From Stentor coeruleus (taxonomy: Eukaryota; Ciliophora; Heterotrichea; Heterotrichida; Stentoridae), in contig MPUH01000463.1 in NCBI GenBank assembly GCA_001970955.1, positions 1 through 52,553 on the forward strand: a stretch of DNA of 52,553 bases. Reading direction: 5' to 3'. A program made the position numbers and the translations under genes. This document shows, piece by piece, positions 32,595 through 43,277 of the stretch. The stretch's first letter is position 1. Each line of letters begins with the position of its first letter. The notes below the pieces were generated by a model. That model was not told where the DNA came from. It did not search any database and saw nothing but the letters and a program-made list of their open reading frames with translations.

Positions 32595-35500
32595 TTAAAT
32601 ATGCTTCATATCTTCTAAAGTAGCAGGTAGAATTTTCACACTTTTTCTTCTTTGATTTTTATTCGGAATAGAAAAATTTATATGAATATCAAGTCTCTTA
32701 TTTACAATATTTTTAATCGCATTTCTATTTTCAAGCCTTTTCATTATTTTTTCAGTCCAGTCTTCACAAATCCCTAAAAACGTAGTAAAAGTCCCAAAAA
32801 GACCAAAAACCGACCCAAGTAATCCTCCTATAAAAATAAACCAACTACTATTAGAATTTCTCTGTGTAACAAGTGCTGAATTTCCAATTCTAAATATAAA
32901 CTGTTCATTCAAAAAAGCTTTAGAATTAATCCTAATTTTTTAAATACGTTTTTTGTGTAGCAGTTTCTCCAACAACAACATTTTCACTTAATGCTAAATG
33001 ATATCCAGTAATTTTATTTGGCCATTTTGTATCTTGTGAATAGAAAATCTATATATAAATTACAGAAGGAATAGCATTTAATGAAATTACAGATGGTCTT
33101 GGTCCAACTAAAATCTGTTTTTCATCTGATGGTATAATTGGCAAATAAATATTTGATGATTCTGAAGGTATTGATGAAGAAATTGTTATATTTACTGATA
33201 TATAACTTGCTCTAGCTGTTCTTTCACTGAGTTTGATAGTAATTATTGCATTTTCTGAAAAAATTATATCAGAGTAATTGATTTCTACAATACAATTGCT
33301 TGATATGAAATAAGTTTGTGTATTTCTTTGTTTATATTTAATGTTTGTTTCAGTTATTGATAAGAAATCTATTCCTGAAAAATCACTTTTACATAAACCT
33401 CCGTATGTGTAGAAGGTTGAGATTATTGTGAAATCATTAGCGAGGATTTTTTCTTTGATTGTTACTAATGGTACAAGAGCTTTGATTTCTGTTATGTTGT
33501 CTAATTCGAAAGTTAGGAAAGACCCTAGGACAACTATGCTGACAGCGAGTAAGAAATAAATAGAAAAAAGACCTCCTAGCTTAGTTTTTCTGTAGACTAC
33601 TGGGACATCAACTTCTTGTCCATGATCTGCTACAAACAAATCCATCATTTCTATATTTTTCCACAAAGAAGAAATCCTATATATTGCAAATGTAAAAAAA
33701 ACAGCAAAAAGTGAAAAATAAAGCCAGGCTTTATTGACTACATTAGATATAATACTTGTCTTACCTTCATAGGCTTGTGGTTGATTTTGGGCACTTATTG
33801 GATATGATGTAAATTCTAAGAGATATGATGATCCTATTGGGCATAGAGAATAAGCAGGACACTCATAACAAAACAAAGACCCTTCTTTTTGATTATAATA
33901 TCCATTATCACAAGGAAGACACGATGACAAACCTTCTGCAGATGTTTTTCTAGAAAAAGTTCCAGGAGGGCATGGAAAACAGCCACTATCATTATAAAAC
34001 TGTCCATTTTGACAAGGTTCGCAATAATCCCCTTTTTTTACAGTTCCAGAACTGCATCCAATTTCAATACCCCCTTCTTCTTTTTGAAACTTATAAAAAG
34101 TATTACTAACCGATTCAGGCATTTTTACAAGATCATTACTAAAACCCCCACCAAAAACATAAATCGAATCTCCCATATGATCTGCTGAATGTCCAAACAT
34201 CGCCATATGATTTCCAATATTTTTTTTAATAACTTGACCAGTATTCAAATCATATGAATATACTATTGGTTTAAGAAAATTATACCATTTACTTCCTGAT
34301 ATAAGCAAAAAACCATTTTCTGTTTTTATCAAAGCAGATTCTGTAACATCTAGTTCTGTATTGCTATAATTTAAAAGTATTTTCCCAGTATATTCCCCAT
34401 CAGTTTTATAAACTAGAATTTTATAATTGTAATCATGTTGTCTATAATTCATATTATTCCCTGAAATTACATACAAAAGAAAATCACTTCCATTAAGTTC
34501 ACTCCAACACTGGGCATTTGCCAGAACATTAGGTAAATCTAATATTTTTGTAAATTTTTCTGTGCTATAATCATACATCCAAATATCTTTAAAATAATTA
34601 TTATCTTTAACCCCTCCTATAATAAAAGAGAAATAAAGGGTACTTGTTAAACATAATTTTGACCTTTCACCAGGATTATAAGACCCAATAAACATTTCAC
34701 CCCAGATATTCGCAGTCACATCATAAAAATAAAAATCTTTTAAATTCCCACTTGCTGACTGTCCTCCATATATTAAAATTCCTGTTCCAACAGATATTCC
34801 ACAACCAAAAAATGCTCTTCCAATAGGTATAGTCCCATTAGTTATTATATAATACCACTTTTCAGTTTTATTATCAAATCTCCATACATCATTTAAATAC
34901 TCTCCATGTTCTGAAATTCCCCCAAATAAATAAATGCTATCGTTTATTTTTTTAATACAATGATTTCTACGTTTTTGAGGGAAATTCCTATGTGAGACTA
35001 TATCATTTTTTATTATATAAGGAGTAGAAATATCAAATGTTGATACAGTATTTACAAATGCCAAATTGATAATACCAAATAGAACATAAACTTTAGTGTC
35101 TATTAATATTGATGAGTATAAAGTACTTGAAGGAAATATTCCTTTATTAGTCCATAAAGAAGTTGTAAAGTTATAAGACCAAGTATCGTTATTTGATAAT
35201 GATTTTTCTAAATTATCGCCAAAGAATATCAACATCGAATCTTTGTATAAAAAAGCTGAATGGAAAAATCTTACTGGGGGAAAAGAAGTTGTAAATAAAA
35301 CCAAGTGCCAAGTTTCAGTTGATAAATCAAATAAATGCATTGAAGTGCCTTGGTTTTCAAAAGCTTCAAGAGGCCAACGAGCACCATATAAATAAAGTTT
35401 TTCTTGATAATAAATTAAGGTTATTCCATGTCCTTTTGAAGGTATATCGCCTTTATTTTCTATTTTCCTAACTTTAAGTGTTATGAAATCAATTCTGTAT

Positions 35501-36009
35501 ATTTCTTACATATAAAAACTATCATCAATCCCATTTGATGTTAATCCTCCATATATTGCCAAATACTTAACTCCTTTATAATAAAAATCACTACATGCAT
35601 AACTAACTCTTCCAATAATATTATCTCCTGATAATTGTTCTGTATTCCAGATTTTAGTTTTTAAATCAAAACTATAAACTTTACTACTTATAGCGTTTTT
35701 CATTTCCCCAAAGAAAACTAAAATTTTGTTTTCTGATACTAAAAATATTTCTGCATATATTAGTCCTGGTGGATTTTCATATGATTGAGGAATAATTTCT
35801 CCCCAAACTAATGATTCTATGTTAAAAGTATAAAGGGTACTTTTATATTCGGATGTTGAGACATCTTGTCCACCGAAAAGCAGGATTTCTTTTGTGTTTG
35901 GCAGATAGGTTGCTTTAGATTTTAGCATTGGATTTGGAGCTGGCCCTGAAGGAGGGATTTTTGAGATAATGAAAGCTTGGACTATTAAACAAGGGAATAA
36001 AATCAGCAT
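32595..36009 (-). CDS. Kelch-repeat membrane protein with Cys-rich GCC2/GCC3-like domain, paralogue B
   Basis: Four exons (36009-35510, 35494-33064, 33048-32948, 32931-32595) total 3369 nt and encode 1122 residues. All three intron positions and phases match paralogue A (15, 15 and 16 nt). The parts are the same: signal peptide (MLILFPCLIVQAFIIS), kelch blades (ILLFGGQDVS, SIYLFGGISE, ILIYGGQSAS, SIYVFGGGFSND), a Cys-rich 'CFPCPPGTFS..SAEGLSSCLPCDNGYY' segment, two membrane helices, a beta-rich part and a last hydrophobic helix (FIFIGGLLGSVFGLFGTF). The two proteins align nearly end to end with many substitutions, so the duplication is not very recent. The first blade and the start of the last helix are the most similar parts. 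Function unknown beyond adhesion- or receptor-like architecture. Confidence 0.82.
32932..32947 (-). other. 16-nt intron, kelch paralogue B (intron 3)
   Basis: GTATTTAAAAAATTAG on the coding strand, joining ...TQKT/INSKAF.... Same codon and phase as the 16-nt intron of paralogue A, although the sequences differ. Confidence 0.82.
33049..33063 (-). other. 15-nt intron, kelch paralogue B (intron 2)
   Basis: GTAATTTATATATAG, phase 0, joining ...NAIPS to IFYSQDTKWPNKI.... It contains the in-frame TAG at its end. Confidence 0.88.
35495..35509 (-). other. 15-nt intron, kelch paralogue B (intron 1)
   Basis: GTAAGAAATATACAG on the coding strand. It ends CAG rather than the TAG seen in most introns of this window. 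Phase as in paralogue A. Confidence 0.88.
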
Positions 36010-36112
36010 TTATTATGAAAGAAGTTTAATTTTATGATATAATTGTCATATAAAATAAAATACTAATGATATACTCTATGTAACTTCTTTTGTTGGTATA
36101 ATTGTATTAAAG

Positions 36113-37228
36113 TTATTTAAATGATTTCTTAAAGCTAAGGCCAATTGGGGTACTGTTTCGTTTGATGTTATTCTTAAAGCTCTTGACTCTTTTAAAGCTT
36201 TTAGTCCTTCTATTCATATCTCTACTCAATGATTTGTTTAATTGTTTCCTTTTAGCCCTAGTCTCAGTAACTGGTTCTTCATTGAATGTGACCTCAGAGA
36301 GTTTTTCATTGTTACTCTTAAAATATCCACTATGATAAGATTTCTCAGCATCAGCAGCTACAGGTACAACATTTATTTTACCCATCATATTCCTAACCTC
36401 TTCATCAGTCAAACTTCCTCTTTTATACAGTCTATTTATATTCACTTTCAATGTTTTGAACTCATTCGGGGAAATTCTCTTATTCCTCCTCTCATCAATA
36501 AAATCTGCAAAATCTTCATTTATACTACATATTTTCTCTTCAGCATCCCCAAGTATTTTCATCATATCAAGGGCAACATTTTCTAATTTCTTAACCAAAA
36601 ACTTCAAATGCCCTAATAATCTTTTCCCCCCCAACGAAACTTTAGTCTCAGTTTCTAAATCCTCATTAGGCATATCGATATAAAATCCATTCAAAAGCTT
36701 GATTTTTAGATTACACTTAACAATTTTGTCGCAGTTTTTTATAACTTCTCCATGAACCAAATTTTCTAATATTTTTTTAATTTTCTCTTTGCAATCATTA
36801 TTCCCTTTATACCCTAAAGGTATATGAGTTTTAGTTATTTTAGTGAAGTTTTCAGTCATTTCTTCAACAATTTTCGTAAAGGCTTTTTTTTCTCTATAGA
36901 CAATTTTCTCTAGACTTAGTAAAGAGCCTTTTATAATTTTCGATGTTTTTTTTGTTTGATATAAAGACTTTATACTTTCTGTAAGGTTTTGTAGATGATA
37001 AGAGTTTTTCATATCTATTTCAAGTAATAAGGTGCTTATATGAGCGAGTTTTTCTAGTATAGAAACGTTGATGGTAATTTTGTTGCTTTGGTCCTGTTTA
37101 GGAATTACATTGGCTGGTTTCATTTCTATAGAGTTGAGAGTTGTGAGGAGCTCTTTGTGTTTTTGGGTTGAGGCCTTTTGGTTGTCTTTAAGGCTTTTTA
37201 GAAGGGCTGGAAAACTTATCAAGGCCAT
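36113..37228 (-). CDS. Uncharacterised basic helical protein
   Basis: 371 residues in one exon. I do not recognise a family. It is mostly alpha-helical, with coiled-coil-like heptads around 60-130 (ISTLLLEIDMKNSYHLQNL) and 205-245 (LLGHLKFLVKKLENVALDMM). It ends in a strongly basic, Ser-rich tail from about 325 (RAKRKQLNKSLSRDMNRRTK) that could bind nucleic acid, membrane or microtubules. No signal peptide or membrane segment. It sits 103 bp downstream of kelch paralogue B's start, on the same strand, and 203 bp from the Hsp70-like gene. The stop-free length and codon use support a real gene; its job is unknown. Confidence 0.7.
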   Translation of the reverse strand: MALISFPALLKSLKDNQKASTQKHKELLTTLNSIEMKPANVIPKQDQSNKITINVSILEKLAHISTLLLEIDMKNSYHLQNLTESIKSLYQTKKTSKIIKGSLLSLEKIVYREKKAFTKIVEEMTENFTKITKTHIPLGYKGNNDCKEKIKKILENLVHGEVIKNCDKIVKCNLKIKLLNGFYIDMPNEDLETETKVSLGGKRLLGHLKFLVKKLENVALDMMKILGDAEEKICSINEDFADFIDERRNKRISPNEFKTLKVNINRLYKRGSLTDEEVRNMMGKINVVPVAADAEKSYHSGYFKSNNEKLSEVTFNEEPVTETRAKRKQLNKSLSRDMNRRTKSFKRVKSFKNNIKRNSTPIGLSFKKSFK

Positions 37229-37431
37229 TTGATTAGTAGTATTTTGAAGTTTTTTTATTTTAAATAACCTGAGAAATAAGATTTTTTAATAGAAAATACA
37301 ATTTTAGACAGATTTTGTAGGGATGATTAGGTTATGAGAAGATTATTAATATATAGAGTTTTTTTGTGTAAGTTTATTATGATTTTTTCATGTTTATATA
37401 TAGGATATTATAAGATTTTTGGAAGAGAGGG

Positions 37432-38661
37432 TTATTGTTGATTGGTTTTATTACCGAAAAGCCAAGTGAAAAATGTAGAAGATGTTGATTTTGGGATTTT
37501 GCTTATATCAAAGTCTATATTTTCTCCTTGGAGTGTTGCAGAATGAATCGCTGCTCCTATTGATACAGCATCTTGAGGATTATCACATGTTTTAGGTATT
37601 TTCCCAAAGAATTTCTTAACAATGTCTTGAATTTTCGGATCGTTACTCATTCCTCCTATAAGAATGATATTTTTAATATCATTTTTGTGTAAATTCGAGG
37701 ATTTTATTACTTTTTCACATGTTGATGAGATTCTTTCAAGCATTTTAGAGTTGAGTTCTTCGTATTTTTCCCTAGTGAGTTCTATTTTTAGATGTAAAGG
37801 GCCTTTATTTTCGCTATAGGTTAAGTAAGGAAGTGATATTATTGTTTTAGTTTTTCCTGACAAGTCGATTTTCCCTGATTCAACTGCTTCAGATAAACGT
37901 TGCAAAGCAAAATTATCCCCTTTTAATGATTTACCTTTTGTTTTCGCAAATTCATCCATAAGAAAATCTCTTATCATGATATTAAATTTTTCCCCATCAA
38001 AACCAAAGTCAGTATATTTCGCTAATATATCATAATTTTTACCTATTTTTTCTAATATAGACATACTAAAACTCTTACCAAAATCCAATACGGCAATATT
38101 TTGTGTTTTTTCTTTAGTTAAACCATAAGCATAAACAGCTGCGATAGGGTCTAAAATCACGTCTTGTATTTCTATACCTGATTTTTTTATAACATTTTTA
38201 AAAGATTGTATTTGGATTTCATCGTAATAAGTTGGTATTGAAACAACTGCTTTTGTAATGCTGGATTTTATATATGATTCAGATGATGACTTTATATAAG
38301 ATATAAAAATTGATAAAAGGTCATCTGGGGTTATTTTTTTGTTTTGGATTTTTGTATAATTCTGATTAATTAGTGCTTCATCAAATGCTTGGGTGAATTC
38401 TTTGAACTTTTTATTTTCAGAAAGTTCTTCATAGTTTTTTCCTAATAAGTTTTTTATATCATAGAAAGTGAGATTTGGGTTTGTTATATTTTGTCTTAAT
38501 GCCTCTTTGCCAACAATACATTTCCCTTTATCAGTAAAGGCAATAATCGAAGGTATAAAAGGAACGATTTTGAAATTTTTGATACTTGAGCCTGGTCCTA
38601 TAACAGCAGCAACACGTGAGTTTATTATCCCAATATCTATACCAATAGCCCGAGAAAACAT
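37432..38661 (-). CDS. Hsp70-family ATPase-domain-only protein (Stch/HSPA13-like architecture)
   Basis: 409 residues from the Met at 38661. An in-frame Met at 38682 would add seven hydrophobic residues (MIVLINI) and is less likely, because the Hsp70 fold starts at once with AIGIDIG. Hsp70 landmarks: phosphate-1 GIDIGIINSRVAAV, VSIPTYYDEIQIQSFKN, ILDPIAAVYAYGL (the counterpart of 'EPTAAALAYG'), phosphate-2 AVLDFGKSFSMSIL, and the adenosine motif IILIGGMSNDPKIQDIVKKFFG. The usual Gly-Gly-Gly-Thr of phosphate-2 is changed to Gly-Lys-Ser-Phe, so activity may be altered. The protein stops about 35 residues after the ATPase domain with no substrate-binding domain. It could be a co-chaperone or regulator, or a divergent actin-fold ATPase. 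Confidence 0.82.
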   Translation of the reverse strand: MFSRAIGIDIGIINSRVAAVIGPGSSIKNFKIVPFIPSIIAFTDKGKCIVGKEALRQNITNPNLTFYDIKNLLGKNYEELSENKKFKEFTQAFDEALINQNYTKIQNKKITPDDLLSIFISYIKSSSESYIKSSITKAVVSIPTYYDEIQIQSFKNVIKKSGIEIQDVILDPIAAVYAYGLTKEKTQNIAVLDFGKSFSMSILEKIGKNYDILAKYTDFGFDGEKFNIMIRDFLMDEFAKTKGKSLKGDNFALQRLSEAVESGKIDLSGKTKTIISLPYLTYSENKGPLHLKIELTREKYEELNSKMLERISSTCEKVIKSSNLHKNDIKNIILIGGMSNDPKIQDIVKKFFGKIPKTCDNPQDAVSIGAAIHSATLQGENIDFDISKIPKSTSSTFFTWLFGNKTNQQ

Positions 38662-38842
38662 TATATTTATTAACACTATCAAATAAATATCTTTGCAAAA
38701 CTATTTTAAATATAAATTTACTTATAATTACGCTAAAAAATACAATCTACTTTATATTAACAGTAATCACAAAAAAAAACCCAAAATTTATATCACACCT
38801 TCAAAATATCCAGATATTTCTATAATAATCTATTAACTAAAT

Positions 38843-39847
38843 CTAAAAGTAATGAGTTGTTGGTATATCACTAAGTTTCTTGAGATTCAAATGTTCCCAT
38901 CCCTTCATCCCATTAACAACAAGTTTCTGTCCATCAGCTTTCCCAAGTTCAACTTCCCAAGGCATAACCCCAAGGGTGAAATCTAAAGGTGGTCCATTTG
39001 GTGGGGGTAATTGTTGAGAAGGTTCAGCAACATACCTAGTATCAACATTAGGAAAAGAATGGGCAAAATCAAATAAAAACCATCTTCTATTATAATAGTC
39101 ACTTATTTGATTTGCTCTATCTATAACTTCTTTAGAATTATTCATAGGCATACTAACAGGTCTATCTTGTCCATTCATATCCCTAATCAAATCAACAACA
39201 ATATTTGAATCACTATACCCAAGTTCTCTACAAAAACTAACTCCTTTATCAGCATTTAAATTTATTGATACTCCACCATCACCATACCAATGTCCTTCAA
39301 GTTGAGTAGGGGCAAAAACTAATGGTATTGATGCAGAAGCTTTAGATGCTACTGTAAATAATTCAACTCCAATTGTTTGATTATATTCAGCAAATTCTCC
39401 TGTTTCATAGTCTGTAACACCTAATGTGATATTCCTATTTATGGTAGTTCCACATACTCCATTAAGGAAATCAAGCATAGGTTCAGTGTTGTATAAGGAT
39501 GGTTTGAAAAACATACTGTAATATGACCCTTGTTTCCATTTAGCTGCAATCATACTCATTTCGACTAATGATTCCCATGCATTTATAGCGGCATTAGCCA
39601 TGTTGATTTCATCTCCGTAGTTGAATTGTGCGCACATACGAGAATTAAGAGCCCCTGCTGATATCCCGGTGATTATGTCCCATTGCCGTTCTTCTGCTGG
39701 GATGTAATTGGCGAAGGACCATAAAACACCTGCTTCATATGCTCCGTGGGTGCCTCCACCTTCTATTGATAAAGTGTAGCACTTGTCAGACAAACCAAAA
39801 GATGTTCCTACTAGCAAGGCTAGTGATAAAGGTAAAAGATAAGCCAT
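38843..39847 (-). CDS. Secreted patatin-like phospholipase, copy 1
   Basis: 334 residues with a signal peptide (MAYLLPLSLALLVGTSFG). The patatin fold signature is complete: oxyanion loop EGGGTHGAYEAG (29-40), nucleophile elbow GISAG with Ser63, and the dyad aspartate in YGDGG (Asp190). Patatins cleave acyl chains from phospholipids and galactolipids. The signal peptide suggests export or delivery to phagosomes, reasonable for digesting prey membranes in a phagotrophic ciliate. There is no C-terminal anchor, and the mature protein carries few Cys residues. A close paralogue (copy 2) lies upstream on the same strand, with an unbroken block NRNIT.GVTDYE.GEF.EYNQ and identical spacing of the catalytic residues. 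Confidence 0.88.
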   Translation of the reverse strand: MAYLLPLSLALLVGTSFGLSDKCYTLSIEGGGTHGAYEAGVLWSFANYIPAEERQWDIITGISAGALNSRMCAQFNYGDEINMANAAINAWESLVEMSMIAAKWKQGSYYSMFFKPSLYNTEPMLDFLNGVCGTTINRNITLGVTDYETGEFAEYNQTIGVELFTVASKASASIPLVFAPTQLEGHWYGDGGVSINLNADKGVSFCRELGYSDSNIVVDLIRDMNGQDRPVSMPMNNSKEVIDRANQISDYYNRRWFLFDFAHSFPNVDTRYVAEPSQQLPPPNGPPLDFTLGVMPWEVELGKADGQKLVVNGMKGWEHLNLKKLSDIPTTHYF

Positions 39848-40906
39848 TATATATAATTCACCAAAATATGGGCTACTATATTAAACTTATATAATAAATG
39901 CAAGTAAATATTGATTACAAATTATAAGTTGAAATAGTTCTGAAATAAAATTGGTATTAAGAACTTTTGGATATGATGATAATATTGAAGGCTTTGATTA
40001 TTCGGGATTTTATAATAGTTAGATGAAAAAATTAATAGTAATGTATAATTATGGACAGAAAAAAATAAATTTTTTTGTATGTTGGATATGTTTTATTTTT
40101 CAATTTTTCAGAATAAGTTATTTGTTGATTTCGAAATATGTTTTTATTGTGCAGTTGGTTTAGCAAGAAAGGTATTTTAGGACTAAATTCACTATGTAAT
40201 TTAAAATTTTATAAAAGCAATAATGATTTTATCCTAATTAGCATAATAGTTGTAAAATATTCTTAATATAAATATAATACACTTGCTATTAGAAGTTATA
40301 AGATATAATTATAATAATGAGAATATATACTTTGTTTAGTATTAATAATTATAGTAAAAATGTTTATGCTAAGTGAAGTGCAGGAGATATAATTGAATTT
40401 TTCCGTGTCTATCAAAATAATATAATTCTGAAATTGTGTATATAAGCAAATACATATATAAAACACAGCTTTATTAAGAAATCCTAAACGAATTTATATC
40501 ATAATAATTCTTTATATAAATATTAGAGATTACGATTATTGTATCCTAGTAAAATATCTAATTTATCATCAATGTAAACATCAAATGATTTTTTTATACA
40601 TGAAACAAGACAAAAATCATATCATTCACATTTATATCCTATATAAAATTAATATATTCTTTCTCAAATATAATATAAAAAACAATATGTTATAATTCTA
40701 ATTCAATCATCTCCAACTATTAATATGATTTCTCTCACCCATAATGAAAAAATCATCAAAACAAAAAATATCAAGTCCACCCCAATAATAATTTCTCAAC
40801 AACACAAGTTTTTAAGCAAATAAAAAACTGAGCCTCATCCTAAAATCGCATCTAAAGCCCACAATCCCCTAAATATTTTCCTAAAAATTATCTATAATCT
40901 AAATAA
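39848..40906 (-). other. Spacer between the two patatin genes
   Basis: 1059 bp, AT-rich. No reading frame or leftover patatin sequence was noticed. It should contain the promoter of copy 1. Confidence 0.4.
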
Positions 40907-41914
40907 CTAAAAATAGTGAGTCGCTGGTATTTCATCTAATTTCTTTGCCTTCATAGCATGTCTGCCTTTAATTCCATTTTCAACGAAGCTTTTCCCATCA
41001 GATTTCCCTAATTCTACTTCCCATTGCATATCATCAGGTTTAAAATCTAAAGGAAAAGTCCCATCCCAAGGTGGTAATGGCTTAGTTGGTATGGCAATAT
41101 ACCTAATATCAACATAAGGGAAAGAATGAGAAAAATCATACAAAAACCATAATTTGCTATAAAAGTCACTAATAACATTAGCCCTATCCATCGCTTCTTT
41201 AGTATTGTTAACAATTTGAGGTTTAGGTCTATCTTGCCCATCAAAATCCCTAATCATATCCACAACAATATTCTTATCACTATACCCAAGACTTCTGCAA
41301 AAACTAATAGCTTCATTTGTATTCAAATTAATCAAAACTCCACCATCTCCATACCAATGACCATTAAGTAAAGTTGGGGTAAAAACAAAAGGAATTGATG
41401 CTGATGATTTTGCAGCAACAGTCAAAAGGTCAGTACCAATATCTTGATTGTATTCCATAAATTCTCCTGATTCATAGTCAGTAACACCTACTGTAATGTT
41501 TCTATTAATAACTGTGCCACTGTATTGTTGAAGGAAAGTTAGCATTGGTGATGAGTCGTAAAGTGATGGTTCAAAAAATGTACTGTAATACAATCCTTGA
41601 GGCCATTCAACTGCTATTGAAGCCATAGTTTTTGCTGACAACCAAGCATTAATGGCATTTTCAGCCATGTTAATTTCATCGCCGTAGTCAAATTGAGCAC
41701 AAACACGAGCATTTAGAGAGCCAGCTGAAATACCAGTTATAATGTCCCATGCTCTTTCTTCAGCAGGTATATAAGTGGCAAATGACCATAAGACCCCAGC
41801 TTCATATGCTCCATGAGAACCACCACCTTCCATAGACAAGGTATAACACTTGTCTGACATCCCAAATCCTTTTCCTGCAAGTAAAGCTATAGCTAAACTT
41901 ATTAGATACACCAT
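40907..41914 (-). CDS. Secreted patatin-like phospholipase, copy 2
   Basis: 335 residues from the Met at 41914. The open frame extends 23 codons further up to an ATG at 41983, but starting at 41914 puts a signal peptide (MVYLISLAIALLAGKGFG) in exact register with copy 1, so I prefer it. The catalytic set matches copy 1 at the same positions: EGGGSHGAYEAG (29-40), GISAG (Ser63) and YGDGG (Asp190). The C-terminus also matches (IPATHYF against IPTTHYF). The copies differ throughout, so both appear functional and independently evolving. Secreted lipid acyl hydrolase, possibly digestive or defensive. Confidence 0.86.
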   Translation of the reverse strand: MVYLISLAIALLAGKGFGMSDKCYTLSMEGGGSHGAYEAGVLWSFATYIPAEERAWDIITGISAGSLNARVCAQFDYGDEINMAENAINAWLSAKTMASIAVEWPQGLYYSTFFEPSLYDSSPMLTFLQQYSGTVINRNITVGVTDYESGEFMEYNQDIGTDLLTVAAKSSASIPFVFTPTLLNGHWYGDGGVLINLNTNEAISFCRSLGYSDKNIVVDMIRDFDGQDRPKPQIVNNTKEAMDRANVISDFYSKLWFLYDFSHSFPYVDIRYIAIPTKPLPPWDGTFPLDFKPDDMQWEVELGKSDGKSFVENGIKGRHAMKAKKLDEIPATHYF

Positions 41915-43277
41915 TATTTTTATCTCTCCCATCTTATGGACTACTAAGTTTTCTATCAGAACGATAATATTTTTAACAATCACTTCATATAATCTTATAA
42001 CCAGAACGCCTAATAAAAACTAAAATAATTATAGTGTGATAATTTATCTAGAAGCATTTCATTCTTTATACCATAAAATTATACTAAAAATTTACTTCAA
42101 AAATTATTTAAATCCTATCTCATAGAGAAATGTATGGATATTTTATCTGTAACACATGCATTATAATAAAAAATATGATATGTGAACATTTCATGCTATA
42201 GTTTTTATCAAATATATCTAGCATAGTCAAAAATTGTTCAAAGATAAATAATTATGTTTTTACTTAAAAATAAGATGATTTTGATGATATAAACAAAGAA
42301 AATTTCACTAATGATATAAGTAATTTCCTTTTATATCAGCATAGGAATATACAAAATTATATAAATTTTATTATGCTTACCATATTGAAAGATATAAAAA
42401 AAGTGAAATTTTCAGGTTTTATACTAAAAATTAGAGTCTTTTTGTGTGTATTTTGAGGCTACCTGTTAGATTATTTGTATAAATTATGTTGAAAATATTA
42501 TTCTAAAAACTTATGGAAAATATTATGTCCCTTTGAAGCATTTTGATTTAAAAGGAGAGTTTTATCTTGGAAGTAAGTTTTATTATTTTTTTTATAGTTT
42601 TTGGTATTTGTGAAGATTTTTCTTTGCATTTTAATAGTACTTTTTTGTATCAAGATGTATTAGAACCTGTATATTTTATATAAGATTGCTAATTGTCACT
42701 AAGAATTATTTTTGGAAAAAAAATACTCTAAGATGAATACCCTTTTAAATAGACCTTGAATTGTGAATAAAAGTTTATATATGGTATAAGCACTAATTTT
42801 ATTTATAAGTTTCTAAGCTTTATACAAAAATTTCTAAATAATTTAACTTTTTCAAGTCCTTAGTTTAGATAAGTAACCTATAAAGTTTTAATTTACTTAA
42901 ACTTGTCAAAGCCTTAAATATTTATGTTCCCAAACCTTAATCAATTAGAAAGTTTTACTGTTATATATATATTAGTATATCCACTGGATTATTGCAAAAA
43001 AGAACTTATTTTCAATAACGAAATCTATTTGGCCAAGTATTAAAATTATATAACAGCAGCTATTGATTTTATCAAAGCAAAATATTACAAAATTCAAACT
43101 AAATATGCAGAGTTTCTAGTATAATTTTTTTATTATCATTATTTATTATATCAACTACTTCATATAGTCTAACATTAAAAATTAAACCTAAATTTCTCAA
43201 GACATTTTCAAATTCCACATAAAATTTCCTCAAATCCTATATCTTGTCTATATTTACAATCAAAGACAATAACATAT
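41915..43277. other. Intergenic, AT-rich
   Basis: About 1.36 kb between patatin copy 2 and the coiled-coil gene. No protein-like frame, RNA gene or repeat was seen. The 23-codon extension of the patatin frame (to 41983) lies at its left end. Confidence 0.4.

Noticed and set aside
41915..41983. N-terminal extension of patatin copy 2 from the ATG at 41983
   Set aside because: It would bury the signal peptide 23 residues inside the protein. Starting at 41914 aligns exactly with copy 1.
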